64,000 bases of DNA, from positions 2,046,001 to 2,110,000 of the forward strand of contig NZ_CP009933.1 of the NCBI RefSeq assembly GCF_000968375.1, read 5' to 3'. The stretch comes from Clostridium scatologenes (GTDB lineage Bacteria > Bacillota > Clostridia > Clostridiales > Clostridiaceae). The translations under genes and the position numbers were made by a program. Of the stretch, positions 9,366 to 17,920 are shown one piece after another; position 1 is the stretch's first letter, and every line of letters starts with the position of its first letter. The notes beneath the pieces are model-generated. The model saw only the letters and a list, made by a program, of their open reading frames with translations. It did not search any database and was not told where the DNA came from.

Positions 9366-9779
9366 AAAACGACCTCCTTATGCCAATATTGTTGTCAAGT
9401 TATTATACATTTAAAAAGAAAGGAAGTCAATATAAAAAGACTTCCTTAGTCTATCTCGTTATTCTTAGACTCAAATAGAATTTTCCTGTAAGGAATACCT
9501 TCTTATATTTGTGATCATATCACAAAATAATATATACCATTAATTTTTACATTAAATCTCAAATTATTCATTATATATCCAATGTAATCAAATACATTAC
9601 AGAAATACGACATATAATATTGATTATTGCATTTTTCTGTGATATGATTAGATTGCGTGTTAAAGTATACAATTACATAATATAAAATAATAATTATTGC
9701 TATTACAGCTATACTAAATATTCTTGTAATCATATTAGCAAGAAAAATAATTAATTATTATATATAGGAGGTCTTTTTA
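9366..9779. promoter_or_regulatory. Divergent control region, GntR gene / cysteine desulfidase-like gene
   Basis: This 414-bp AT-rich gap holds a small hairpin (GGAAGTC 9422-9428 with GACTTCC 9439-9445) and a strong ribosome site AGGAGG directly before 9780. It must contain both divergent promoters and probably the GntR operator. A 72-codon minus-strand open frame at 9515-9733 has no family resemblance or ribosome site and is not called. Confidence 0.4.
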
Positions 9780-11045
9780 ATGAATAAAGTTCAATATGAT
9801 AACTATGTTAAAATATTAAAAGGAGAATTAATTCCTGCTATGGGATGTACAGAACCTATTGCTATTGCATTCACAACTGCAAAAGCAAGGGAAGTTCTTG
9901 GACAGATGCCAGAAAAAATGGTAGTTCGATGCAGCGGAAATATTATTAAAAATGTAAAAGGTGTTATTGTACCTAATTCCGGTGGACAAAAAGGTGTAGA
10001 AGTAGCAGCCATCTTAGGTGCTGTAGCAGGAAAAGCAGATTTAGAACTTCAAGTTATCAGTGAAGTACAGCAGAAAGACATTGATAAAACTAAAGAATTA
10101 TATCAAAAAGGAATATGCAACTGCGAATTAGAAGAAGGAGAAGAAAATCTTTTCATCCGTGCAGAATTAACAGCCGGACAGGATGTTGCAGCTGTAGAAG
10201 TTAGAACAAAACATAACCATATTGCCAAAATCGAAAAAAATGGCAAAGTATTATTTGAACAAGCTGATGTTATAACTGAGCAATCTGGAGATAAGTCAAA
10301 GCTTAATATTAAAGATATACTTCAATTTGCTAATGAAGTAGACTTGAATGATGTAAAAGATGTTATTAGCACACAAATTAAATGTAATTCTGCTATATCA
10401 GAAGAAGGCTTAACTCATAATTGGGGTGCTCAGGTTGGACAAACCCTTATGAAATTTGGCGGTAATGATGTTCGTACTAAAGCAAGAGCGGCGGCGGCTG
10501 CAGGATCTGACGCAAGAATGAACGGATGTGCTCTTCCAGTAGTCATCAACTCAGGAAGTGGTAATCAAGGAATCACTTGTACTATGCCAGTTTTAGTTTA
10601 TGCTGAAGATATGGGAGCAGATGAAGATAAACTTTACAGAGCTCTTGTTTTAACTAACCTTATATCGTTACATCAAAAACGTTATATAGGAAATTTATCT
10701 GCTTACTGTGGAGCTGTATCAGCAGGAACAGCTGCAGCTTGTGGTATTGCTTATCTAAATGGTGGCGATTATGATACAATAGGAAAAACTATAATCAATG
10801 CTGTTGGTAATGTTGGCGGTATTGTATGCGATGGAGCTAAAGCTTCATGCGCAGCAAAAATTTCAAGTTCAGTAGATGCCGGAATCATGGGTTACGAAAT
10901 GGCAAAACATGGTTTAGTATTCCCATTTGGAGAAGGAATTGTTGAAAAAGATTATGAAAAGACAATTCAGAACATCGGTCGTATGGGACGTCAAGGCATG
11001 AAATCCACTGATGTAGAAATTCTTAATATCATGATAGGAAAATAA
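9780..11045 (+). CDS. L-cysteine desulfidase / serine dehydratase alpha-like (CyuA/YhaM, UPF0597 family)
   Basis: 421 residues, the usual size of the family. The N-terminal MGCTEP motif and later cysteines (in GITCTMP, YCGAVSAGTAAACG and GIVCDGAKASC) fit the [4Fe-4S]-binding set of the serine dehydratase-like fold, where iron rather than pyridoxal phosphate catalyses elimination. The expected reaction is L-cysteine to pyruvate, ammonia and sulfide in the cytoplasm. It stands alone with a strong ribosome site and its own terminator. The divergent GntR regulator suggests induction by substrate. Confidence 0.82.
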   Translation: MNKVQYDNYVKILKGELIPAMGCTEPIAIAFTTAKAREVLGQMPEKMVVRCSGNIIKNVKGVIVPNSGGQKGVEVAAILGAVAGKADLELQVISEVQQKDIDKTKELYQKGICNCELEEGEENLFIRAELTAGQDVAAVEVRTKHNHIAKIEKNGKVLFEQADVITEQSGDKSKLNIKDILQFANEVDLNDVKDVISTQIKCNSAISEEGLTHNWGAQVGQTLMKFGGNDVRTKARAAAAAGSDARMNGCALPVVINSGSGNQGITCTMPVLVYAEDMGADEDKLYRALVLTNLISLHQKRYIGNLSAYCGAVSAGTAAACGIAYLNGGDYDTIGKTIINAVGNVGGIVCDGAKASCAAKISSSVDAGIMGYEMAKHGLVFPFGEGIVEKDYEKTIQNIGRMGRQGMKSTDVEILNIMIGK

Positions 11046-11057
11046 CTTTTTATAATG

Positions 11058-11085
11058 ACTACCGGCTTTAGCCGGTAGTTTTCTT
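11058..11085. terminator. Intrinsic terminator between convergent genes
   Basis: ACTACCGGC (11058-11066) pairs with GCCGGTAGT (11071-11079) around a 4-nt loop, followed by TTTCTTT. It ends the desulfidase-like gene and may also stop the converging MFS gene. Confidence 0.85.
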
Positions 11086-11090
11086 TATAG

Positions 11091-12554
11091 CTATAAATGG
11101 CTAATTTTCTTTTTATAATTTTCTGTATTTAAATCTGCTTTAGTTTTACTTTTGTATAGCCTAAAAGCAGTAAGCATCCATCCTATTCCACATATAATAA
11201 CCAAAATAGCATATACCCATCTCATTCCATATATAAATACATCATCTCTTCCTGAGATATAATCTACAACATGATAACCTATTTTATAGCTCATACAAAC
11301 ATATAAAAAACTTGTAGCTAATGTAACTCCAAAAATTTGTCCTAAATTTCTTGTAAGTGAATTGACACTGCCTGCAATACCTAACTTATCCCTTGGAACA
11401 GAAGACATTATTAAAGAATTGTTAGATGGTTGAAATAGTGCATTTCCTACTGCTATTACACTTACAAAACCTATTATAAACATTATTGAGGATTTTTCAT
11501 TTAAAAATGACATAAGTAAAAATCCTATACTTGTAAATATTAACCCTAAAAAAGTTAGAAGTTCTGATCCAATTTTATCTGACAAGTTGCCGCTTAATGG
11601 AGAAAGTACTGCAATAATTAGAGGCTGTACCATCATGATTACTCCTGCCATCCTTGAAGTTAACTTAAGGGTATCTTGAAGATAAAAAGGTATTAAAATA
11701 CCTGATGCACTTAAACATATAAAAGAAATAAAGGCACAAAATAAACTTAGAGAAAATACATTATTTTTAAAAATATCCAACTGCAAAAGAGGATTATCTA
11801 TTTTATCTTCCAATTTAATAAATATTACAAAACTTATAATTGATACTACAAAGCCTAAAATAATTATAGGATTATTGTAGCCTATTTTTTGTCCCCAAGT
11901 TAAAGCTGTAAATAAACATATAACTACTATAAAAAACAGAACTGCTCCTTTCATATCAATTTTTTCACTATTGTTTTCTGATTTAGGAAACACCTTTAAG
12001 CCTAATATAAATGCAGCAATACCTAAAGGTACATTAATTAAAAATATATAATTCCATTCCATTACGGATATTATAAACCCTCCTGCAGGAGGACCTATAA
12101 GTGTTCCCATTGCTACAAAAGATCCTAAAATTCCTAAAGCTTTACCTCTCTCATTTTTAGGAAATACTTGAGTAATTATTCCTTGATTATTAGCCATATA
12201 AGCTGCTGCACCAATTCCTTGCACTATTCTAAAGAACACTAATTGTATTAAATTATTTGAAAATCCACACATAAAAGATGCAAGTGTAAAAATAACTATC
12301 CCAAATCTAAATACTCTTATTTTTCCCTTTATGTCCCCTAGCCTTCCAAATATTAAAATTATTGAACAAATGGTCATTACATAACTTACTATTACCCATT
12401 CTATAGATGCCATAGAAACTGATAACTTTTTTGACATTACTGGTAGTGCCACATTGACAATGCTAGAATCTATACATGCCATAAAAGACATTGATACAAC
12501 TACAAACAAAATAGGCCATTTATTTTTATATATATCTTTATTTATTTCCTTCAT
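11091..12554 (-). CDS. MFS drug efflux pump, DHA2 type (14 helices)
   Basis: 487 residues, fourteen predicted membrane helices. The N-terminal sequence around FMACIDSSIVNVALP and the GRLGDIKGK loop are typical of EmrB/QacA-type exporters, as is the proline-glycine antiporter stretch GPPAGGF in helix 5. It expels lipophilic or cationic drugs in exchange for protons. The start is preceded by a GA-rich ribosome site. The divergent AraC-type regulator at 12698 probably controls it. Confidence 0.85.
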   Translation of the reverse strand: MKEINKDIYKNKWPILFVVVSMSFMACIDSSIVNVALPVMSKKLSVSMASIEWVIVSYVMTICSIILIFGRLGDIKGKIRVFRFGIVIFTLASFMCGFSNNLIQLVFFRIVQGIGAAAYMANNQGIITQVFPKNERGKALGILGSFVAMGTLIGPPAGGFIISVMEWNYIFLINVPLGIAAFILGLKVFPKSENNSEKIDMKGAVLFFIVVICLFTALTWGQKIGYNNPIIILGFVVSIISFVIFIKLEDKIDNPLLQLDIFKNNVFSLSLFCAFISFICLSASGILIPFYLQDTLKLTSRMAGVIMMVQPLIIAVLSPLSGNLSDKIGSELLTFLGLIFTSIGFLLMSFLNEKSSIMFIIGFVSVIAVGNALFQPSNNSLIMSSVPRDKLGIAGSVNSLTRNLGQIFGVTLATSFLYVCMSYKIGYHVVDYISGRDDVFIYGMRWVYAILVIICGIGWMLTAFRLYKSKTKADLNTENYKKKISHL

Positions 12555-12589
12555 AATTTATCCTTTCTTTATAATGCTAATAGCACATT

Positions 12590-12631
12590 ATTGATATTTA
12601 CAATTTAAATTGTTAATCTTATAATATCAAT
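12590..12631. promoter_or_regulatory. Nested dyad between the DHA2 pump and the AraC regulator
   Basis: The perfect palindrome ACAATTTAAATTGT (12600-12613) sits inside an outer dyad ATTGATATT (12590-12598) / AATATCAAT (12623-12631), in the 143-bp divergent gap. It is a likely operator for one of the two genes. Confidence 0.45.
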
Positions 12632-12697
12632 ATATACAGTATATTTCATGAATTATATTGCTTTATATTAGCAGTATTTTGATAAGGATGTGTTTTA

Positions 12698-13570
12698 ATG
12701 AAGGATTACTCAAACTATTTCTATAAAAAAATGCCTGATGAAAACTTTTTTGTGGATATATTTAAAAAAGAACACAATAGTACTGGACCTGCCTTTAACA
12801 TCCACTGGCATGAACATATTCAATTTTTTTATATTACCGAAGGTGAAGGCATACTTAACTGTAATTCTAAAAAAATAAAAGTTAAAGCTAAAGATATAGT
12901 GATTATAAACAGCAATGAGATGCATTATATTGAAAGCTTGTATGATTATTTATCCTACTATGTTATTAGAGTTGGTTTACCATTTCTTTTTAGCAACCAA
13001 ATAGATTCCTGTCAAACTAAATTTATAGCTCCTTTATCACAAAATTTGATTTTATTTAAACCTTTGGTGCGTAATGACAATGATATATTGAATTGTATTA
13101 ATAAAATAATTGGTGAGTACTTTAATAAAGAAATTGGCTTTGAATTAGCTGTAAAATCATATATATATGAACTGATTGTACTATTAATTAGAGGCTATAT
13201 AGAAAAAATTCTTACTAAAGAAGAATTCAATTCTCAAGTCAATAATTTAAGACGATTTAGTGATATACTAAAATTTATAGAAAATAATTTTATCCAGAAA
13301 ATAACTATTAGTCAACTTGCAGCTATGGCTAATATCAGCAATTATCACTTTTGCAGACTTTTCAAACAAATCACTGGCAAATCTACCATAGACTATATAA
13401 ATAAATTAAGAATAGACAAGGCTATAGATCTTTTATATGAAAGCAGCCTTAACATAACTGAAATAGCCTTAAATTGTGGCTTCAATGATACAAATTATTT
13501 CAGCAGACTTTTTAAAAAATATAAAAATATTTCTCCTGTAGAATTTAGGAAAAATTCAATTCATATTTAG
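12698..13570 (+). CDS. AraC-family regulator with cupin sensor domain
   Basis: 290 residues. The N-terminal half is a cupin-like domain with the IHWHEHIQFFYITEG start; the C-terminal 100 residues contain two helix-turn-helix motifs (ISQLAAMANISNYHFCRLFKQITGKS and ITEIALNCGFNDTNYFSRLFKKY) in the standard AraC pattern. It most likely activates transcription when a ligand binds the cupin. The divergent DHA2 pump is the obvious target. Confidence 0.85.
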   Translation: MKDYSNYFYKKMPDENFFVDIFKKEHNSTGPAFNIHWHEHIQFFYITEGEGILNCNSKKIKVKAKDIVIINSNEMHYIESLYDYLSYYVIRVGLPFLFSNQIDSCQTKFIAPLSQNLILFKPLVRNDNDILNCINKIIGEYFNKEIGFELAVKSYIYELIVLLIRGYIEKILTKEEFNSQVNNLRRFSDILKFIENNFIQKITISQLAAMANISNYHFCRLFKQITGKSTIDYINKLRIDKAIDLLYESSLNITEIALNCGFNDTNYFSRLFKKYKNISPVEFRKNSIHI

Positions 13571-13647
13571 TATTAAATGCTATAATAACGCTGTTTAGCC
13601 CTGTAGATTTAAAATGAAGTAACAATTCTAATTATATTATAAAAAAT

Positions 13648-13686
13648 AGCTGTGTGAAAATACATATACATTTTTTCAGACAGCCT
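13648..13686. terminator. Bidirectional terminator between the AraC and TetR genes
   Basis: AGCTGTGTGAAAA (13648-13660) pairs imperfectly with TTTTTTCAGACAGCCT, giving A- and T-rich flanks on both strands between the convergent genes. Confidence 0.6.
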
Positions 13687-13694
13687 ATTACCTT

Positions 13695-14306
13695 TTATAA
13701 ATGAAAATTAGTCACAGAACTACAAAGAAATTGCATACTCCCCTCTGGTGCCATCAATCCACGCTCTAATAAATCAGCTAATGCTTTTGTCTTATTATAA
13801 ACCTGCTCCTGAGTCCATGAGAATATGCCAGGGTCAAATAAAAAACAATATATAGATAAAATAATTTCAGCAGTTTCTTCTGGTCTATCACACTGAAATA
13901 ACCTTTCATCAATACCTTGTTTAATAATATCTGTAATAATTGGAGAAAGAGATGATAATATTTTTGCAAGAGATTTTTGATGTATTGCTGCATTATTTTG
14001 TTGATGCAGATATTCATCAATTGAATATAATATCATAGAACTTCTATAACTTTGAATCAGTAAGGATAGTTTTTCTATAGCATTTACTTTTGAAGTATCA
14101 ATAACGACCTTACATTTATCAATAATTTCATTATATACACGTTCAACTAGTGCATCAAAAATTTCTTCTTTAGATTTAAAGTAATAATATATACTTCCTT
14201 TTCCAATTCCAGCTTTTTTTGCAATATCACTAACAGAACAAGCAGCACCCTTTTCCTCTGCCAATAAATCCATCATAGCATTTAGTATTAATTCTTTTTT
14301 ATCCAT
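13695..14306 (-). CDS. TetR-family repressor
   Basis: 203 residues. The N-terminal helix-turn-helix ends in KAGIGKGSIYYYFKSKEEIF, the TetR signature; the C-terminal helical domain is variable and its ligand unknown. Twin operator-like palindromes in the gap to the divergent hydrolase gene suggest self-control and control of that gene. The hydrolase gene is now split by the ICE, so this regulator may have lost its functional output. Confidence 0.85.
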   Translation of the reverse strand: MDKKELILNAMMDLLAEEKGAACSVSDIAKKAGIGKGSIYYYFKSKEEIFDALVERVYNEIIDKCKVVIDTSKVNAIEKLSLLIQSYRSSMILYSIDEYLHQQNNAAIHQKSLAKILSSLSPIITDIIKQGIDERLFQCDRPEETAEIILSIYCFLFDPGIFSWTQEQVYNKTKALADLLERGLMAPEGSMQFLCSSVTNFHL

Positions 14307-14350
14307 TCACAGCACCTACCTTAAATTTATTGTAGCATAATAAATTTAAT

Positions 14351-14407
14351 TTGACCATTGGTCGAAAAAATGGTAACATGAATATATAAATCTGACCGGT
14401 AGTCGAA
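14351..14407. promoter_or_regulatory. Twin TetR operators before the hydrolase gene
   Basis: TTGACCATTGGTCGAA (14351-14366) and CTGACCGGTAGTCGAA (14392-14407) are two copies of a GACC-N3-GGTC-type dyad about 41 bp apart, between the divergent TetR and hydrolase genes. Confidence 0.65.
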
Positions 14408-14462
14408 TTTATTATTAAGAAAAATAACCTATGTAATTAGTTAAACTTATATTTTTATAGGA

Positions 14463-14783
14463 GTGACCTTTATGATACAGATAATTATTTTTGTAATACT
14501 TCTTATTTTAATTATTGTAACCTTTATAATGGAACTTATTATTGGTGTATTGTGGATAAGAAAGATAAGAAAAAAAGTTCCATTAAATAATATAATCTTA
14601 AAATTAAAAAGAAATGCCATCATTTTAGGAAGTTTATTTACATTTATGCTTATATTAATAGCATTTAGTCATTTTTCAGCTAATACTCCATCAATTGTGG
14701 ATAAGAATGGAAAGACTGTACCAGAAAGCATTTCTGAATTAAGGAAAGTAGAATTAAATGGAAAACAAGAGTGGGTTAGCATA
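14463..14783 (+). pseudogene. Alpha/beta hydrolase gene, 5' part (split by ICE insertion)
   Basis: 107 codons ending in the element's first stop (TGA 14784-14786). It encodes two membrane helices (about 4-28 and 52-70) and the start of an outer-side domain, ending ELNGKQEWVSI. The other half at 48588 continues RGENRNNPVLLFLAGGPGG, the usual oxyanion-loop stretch of the family, in the same frame. The uninterrupted gene would encode about 400 residues: a membrane-anchored alpha/beta hydrolase. While the ICE is integrated only this truncated peptide can be made. Confidence 0.88.
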
Positions 14784-14806
14784 TGAGCCAAATGTATTAG
14801 GAAAAC
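14760..14806. other. attL, left ICE junction
   Basis: The host hydrolase sequence stops at TA 14782-14783. The element arm 14784-14806 (TGAG...ATTAGGAAAAC) matches the reverse complement of the right arm 48563-48585 at 18 of 23 positions. Host and element sides at the two ends share CATA. Confidence 0.8.
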
Positions 14807-14876
14807 TGCAAAAACCCTTATTCTATGCGGGATAAGGGAATACTAAAATAAAATATGAGCTATCACATTACACAGG

Positions 14877-14911
14877 ATACCGCCCAATTGGACAAGATGG
14901 GCGGTATTTTT
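14877..14911 (+). terminator. Terminator at the left ICE end
   Basis: ATACCGCCCA (14877-14886) pairs perfectly with TGGGCGGTAT (14898-14907), followed by a T-run. It would insulate the element from transcription entering from the hydrolase promoter. Confidence 0.8.
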
Positions 14912-14927
14912 GTATCTGGATAGCGGA

Positions 14928-14952
14928 ACTTCGGGTCAACTTGACCCGAAAT
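14928..14952. repeat. 25-bp palindrome, copy 1 (GGGTC variant)
   Basis: Two 12-base arms around one central base. The family arm is ACTTCGGGCCAA; this copy and copy 2 carry GGGTCAA instead, with the matching change in the other arm. These two variants bracket the ParB-like gene and are not seen elsewhere in the element. The last arm ends AAT rather than AGT. Confidence 0.9.
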
Positions 14953-14980
14953 TGAAAGGAGGGATTGCAAATATCCCGTT

Positions 14981-15013
14981 GGGGCTTGACCTAAAAAATC
15001 AAGTCCCTTTTTT
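14981..15013 (+). terminator. Terminator-like hairpin in the leader of the ParB-like gene
   Basis: GGGGCTTGA (14981-14989) pairs with TCAAGTCCC (14999-15007) with one G-U, followed by six Ts. It lies only 33 bases before the gene's start, so it may act as an attenuator. A nine-codon frame (TTG 14965 to TAA) runs into the hairpin, but its spacing to GGAGGG is poor. Confidence 0.55.
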
Positions 15014-15045
15014 CATGACATAAAACAGATAAGGAGGAAAAACGC

Positions 15046-16515
15046 ATGACAAAAAATGAGCCAAACAAGCCGGACGAAGTAAAAACCGCCCCGGCCCAGG
15101 AAGCAACAGCAGAAGAAAAAAACACGCCTGCTCCCATGCCGGAGATTGGCGGAGAAGCTCCTGCTCCGGAAAAGACCGCCGAGGAAACAGCGGCACTTCC
15201 CCGTGAGGACGAAACCGCCCTGTCTGAATCCGATAAGGACAGACCGGAAGAACCTAATCGCATTGACATTCCCGCCCCCGGTGATGTGGTGGTTTCCTTT
15301 GACAAAATCAATGAGATTGTTTCCGGGAAACAGGCGGCGGTAAAGGAAGCGGAACAGACTACCCTCGAAAAACAGGAAGCGGAGCCAGCAGAAAAAGCGG
15401 CAAAACCGGAACAACCGGGCAGAAAACCGAAAGGCCGTCCACCTAAAACCACCGAAAAAGCAGACAAAAAGCCTGCCCGCCCTGTCAAACAGGAAAAAGC
15501 ACCAAAGGCCGTAAAGTCGGAGAAACCGGATAAACCGAAACAGACCGCAGAAATTGGCGGCGGGGCTTCTGCTTTCCCGCAAGCTAAGGAACAGGCACAG
15601 CAGGAAACGCCGCCCTCTGCCCCGGAGCTGCCGCCCGAACCGAGGGAAGCACCCCGCCCCGGCGAACAGGAACAGATTGTTTACCTTAATCTTTTCGAGC
15701 TTCACGCTTTCAAAGACCACCCGTTTCAGGTTCGTAATGATGAAGAAATGGCGGCTATGGTGGAAAGCGTTAAGGACAAGGGCGTTACCCAGCCTGCCAT
15801 TGTGCGCCCCCGTGAAGATGGCGGCTATGAAATCGTATCAGGTCACCGCCGCCAGAAAGCCAGCGAATTAGCTGGATTTGCGGATATGCCTTGTATTATC
15901 CGCAACATGACGGACGAACAGGCCATCACGCAGATGGTAGAGGACAACACCAATCAGCGTGAAAATATCCTGCCCAGCGAACGGGCCAAAGCCCTGCAAA
16001 TGCAGTTGGAAGCCATCAAGCGGCAGGGTGCGCGAACCGGCAACGGACAGCGTTCCAATGAGGTCGTAGCCGAGCGCAACAAAATGACCGTCAAGCAGGT
16101 TCAGCGGTATATCAAGCTCAATGAGCTGGTTCCCGACCTTATGAAAATGGTGGACGAAAAGAAAATCGCGTTCACTCCCGCGGTGGAGCTTGCGTTTATC
16201 AAGCCCAAAAATCAGCGGTATATTGCTATCGCTATTGAGGGCCAGCAGTCGGCTCCCTCGCTCTCACAGGCACAGCGTATGCGTGACCTTGACCAAAAGA
16301 AGCTGTTAAACCCCGATGTGATTGACGGAATCATGTTAGAAGAAAAAAAGGAGGCAGACAAAGTGATTATTTCAAGTCAGGAACTTTCCCAGTATTTCGG
16401 CAAGGAGAAAACACCCCGCGAAATGAAGGATACCATTATGAAGCTGCTTGAGGAAAACAAGGCAAAACTGAAAGAGGTTTCGGCTCCTCAAAAGAAAGCC
16501 GAACAGGAAAAATAA
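15046..16515 (+). CDS. ParB/Spo0J-like DNA-binding protein with long acidic N-terminal region
   Basis: 489 residues. Roughly residues 1-210 are Pro/Glu/Lys/Ala-rich and probably disordered. A ParB N-terminal nuclease-like domain follows, with GGYEIVSGHRRQKASELAG as the GHRR box and MVEDNTNQRENILPSERAKA after it. Then comes a helix-turn-helix region (KMTVKQVQRYIKLNELVPDLM). Strong AAGGAGG ribosome site. No ParA partner is adjacent, which is common in ICE. Palindrome copies of a distinct sub-type lie just before and after the gene, making this the first candidate for the protein that reads the repeats. Confidence 0.85.
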   Translation: MTKNEPNKPDEVKTAPAQEATAEEKNTPAPMPEIGGEAPAPEKTAEETAALPREDETALSESDKDRPEEPNRIDIPAPGDVVVSFDKINEIVSGKQAAVKEAEQTTLEKQEAEPAEKAAKPEQPGRKPKGRPPKTTEKADKKPARPVKQEKAPKAVKSEKPDKPKQTAEIGGGASAFPQAKEQAQQETPPSAPELPPEPREAPRPGEQEQIVYLNLFELHAFKDHPFQVRNDEEMAAMVESVKDKGVTQPAIVRPREDGGYEIVSGHRRQKASELAGFADMPCIIRNMTDEQAITQMVEDNTNQRENILPSERAKALQMQLEAIKRQGARTGNGQRSNEVVAERNKMTVKQVQRYIKLNELVPDLMKMVDEKKIAFTPAVELAFIKPKNQRYIAIAIEGQQSAPSLSQAQRMRDLDQKKLLNPDVIDGIMLEEKKEADKVIISSQELSQYFGKEKTPREMKDTIMKLLEENKAKLKEVSAPQKKAEQEK

Positions 16516-16517
16516 GC

Positions 16518-16542
16518 ACTTCGGGTCAAGTTGACCCGAAGT
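16518..16542. repeat. 25-bp palindrome, copy 2 (GGGTC variant)
   Basis: Perfect arms with the GGGTCAA variant and a central G. It begins 3 bases after the stop of the ParB-like gene. Confidence 0.92.
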
Positions 16543-16596
16543 CTGTGTATGCGGGGCTTTGCCCCGCACCCCAAAGCTCTAAGGATATAATATATT

Positions 16597-16720
16597 CCCC
16601 GTCGCCATATATCAGGTAGCATAACCGGGAAAATCGGTCAAGAGCCTGCCGCCGTAGGCGGTGCTTCGCACTCTTGACGGATTTCTCCCGGTTATGCTTT
16701 AAGGCAGTCAAGCGACGGGG
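16597..16720. other. Nested long hairpin or cruciform
   Basis: Three concentric pairings: CCCCGTCGC (16597-16605) with GCGACGGGG (16712-16720); AGCATAACCGGGA (16618-16630) with TCCCGGTTATGCT (16686-16698); GTCAAGAG with CTCTTGAC (16671-16678). A GCCGCC/GGCGGT hairpin lies at the tip. The 275-bp gap after the ParB-like gene holds no coding signal. It could be a structured RNA, a replication or transfer origin, or a protein-binding cruciform. Confidence 0.55.
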
Positions 16721-16817
16721 ATATAGATTCCTTTGAGCCGCGCCCTTTCCAAAGCGTGGAAAGGGCGGTGGGATAGGTTGACACATTCAGCGCAACAAGA
16801 ACGGAGGTGCTTAAATC

Positions 16818-17171
16818 ATGAAACGACCTTTAGCATACATTACTGCCGCGTGGTGCGGCAATCACGATACGGATACCAAACAGGCGGCGCAGTATTGCCG
16901 GGCAGTTTACGAAGCCGGTTTTTCCCCGGTTTGCCCGACCCTGTATCTTCCGCTTTTTCTCAATGACGCAATCCCGGAGGAACATAAAAGCGGCATTGAT
17001 ATGAGCCGGGATCTCCTGCGCCGCTCTCATGTGCTTGTCGTATGCGGAAGCGATATTGACGAGGACGTGAAAAACGACATTGCCGTTGCCGGGCGGCTGA
17101 ACATCACGGCAACCACGCTGGACGGGATTCTGACCGTGAAAACGCAGGGACAGGAAAAAGACCATGCTTGA
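16818..17171 (+). CDS. DUF4406 (nucleoside 2-deoxyribosyltransferase-like) protein
   Basis: 117 residues. Patterns such as YITAAWCG near the start, ...GIDMSRDLLRRSHVLVVCG in the middle and VKNDIAVA after it follow the Rossmann-like fold of DUF4406 and the nucleoside deoxyribosyltransferase superfamily. GGAGG precedes the start. The stop overlaps the start of ardA by eight bases, so the two are coupled. Its role in ICE is unknown; a part in nucleotide handling or host-defence evasion is a guess from its neighbour. Confidence 0.65.
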   Translation: MKRPLAYITAAWCGNHDTDTKQAAQYCRAVYEAGFSPVCPTLYLPLFLNDAIPEEHKSGIDMSRDLLRRSHVLVVCGSDIDEDVKNDIAVAGRLNITATTLDGILTVKTQGQEKDHA

Positions 17172-17871
17172 AGCCTTTGTTACCAATCTTGGACGGTATA
17201 ACGAGGGATATTTGGACGGGGAGCCTTTAAAGCTCCCCGCCACCACCGAGGAAGTGCAGGCTCTTTTGAAGCGTATCCATGTGGACGGTGTGGGGTATGA
17301 GGAAATTTTCATTACCAATTATGAAACCGACGTACCCGGCCTGCGTGACTGCTTGGGCGAATATGAAAGCATTGACGAGCTGAACTATCTGGCTTCCCTG
17401 CTGGATGATATGGAGGAATGGGAGTTAGAAAAGTTTTCTGCCGCCGTGGACTTCGGGGAGTACAACAGTGTACCCGCCCTAATTAACCTTACGCAAAATC
17501 TGGATTGTTTTGAGTTTTACGCCGGGATTGAGAATGAGGAAGATTTGGGGCGATTCTATATTGATGAAATGTGTACGCTGGAAATCCCAGAGCATTTAAC
17601 AAACTACATTGATTACGAAGCCTACGGACGGGATATGAGCATGGACGAGTACGGACGCTTTACAGATGGCGGCTATGTGGTGCGGACAGGCGACAGCTTT
17701 ACCGAGTTTTACAGCGGCAGGGACGATTTACCGGAGGAACACCGAATTTTTGCTTATCCCAAACCGGAAAAGCTTTCTATTCGTGACACCCTCAAACAGT
17801 ATCAGCAGATGATTGACAACGCGCCCGCTCCGCAAAAGGCTCACATTGCCCCGGCCTGTGAGGAACGGTAA
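17164..17871 (+). CDS. ardA: Antirestriction protein ArdA
   Basis: 235 residues, strongly acidic, with the three-domain layout of ArdA. The N-terminus has AFVTNLGRYNEGYLDG; the middle domain covers EIFITNYE through LDDMEEWELEKF; the C-terminal part includes YIDYEAYGRDMSMDEYG. The protein mimics bent B-form DNA and blocks type I restriction enzymes, protecting the incoming single copy during conjugation. Start overlaps DUF4406. A palindrome copy lies four bases after the stop. Confidence 0.9.
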   Translation: MLEAFVTNLGRYNEGYLDGEPLKLPATTEEVQALLKRIHVDGVGYEEIFITNYETDVPGLRDCLGEYESIDELNYLASLLDDMEEWELEKFSAAVDFGEYNSVPALINLTQNLDCFEFYAGIENEEDLGRFYIDEMCTLEIPEHLTNYIDYEAYGRDMSMDEYGRFTDGGYVVRTGDSFTEFYSGRDDLPEEHRIFAYPKPEKLSIRDTLKQYQQMIDNAPAPQKAHIAPACEER

Positions 17872-17875
17872 AGCC

Positions 17876-17900
17876 ACTTCGGGCCAACTTGGCCCGAAGT
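17876..17900. repeat. 25-bp palindrome, copy 3
   Basis: Perfect consensus arms with central C, between ardA and the GAAAGGAGG ribosome site of the next gene. Confidence 0.95.
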
Positions 17901-17920
17901 GTGAAAGGAGGTTAAAGCCT

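Noticed and set aside
9515..9733. 72-codon minus-strand open frame in the desulfidase control region
   Set aside because: AT-rich, hydrophobic at one end only, no ribosome site or recognisable family.
14991..15720. Long open frames on the minus strand opposite the ParB-like gene
   Set aside because: They come from the GC-rich, low-complexity N-terminal coding region; composition is Ser/Phe/Arg-rich, no ribosome site, no family resemblance.
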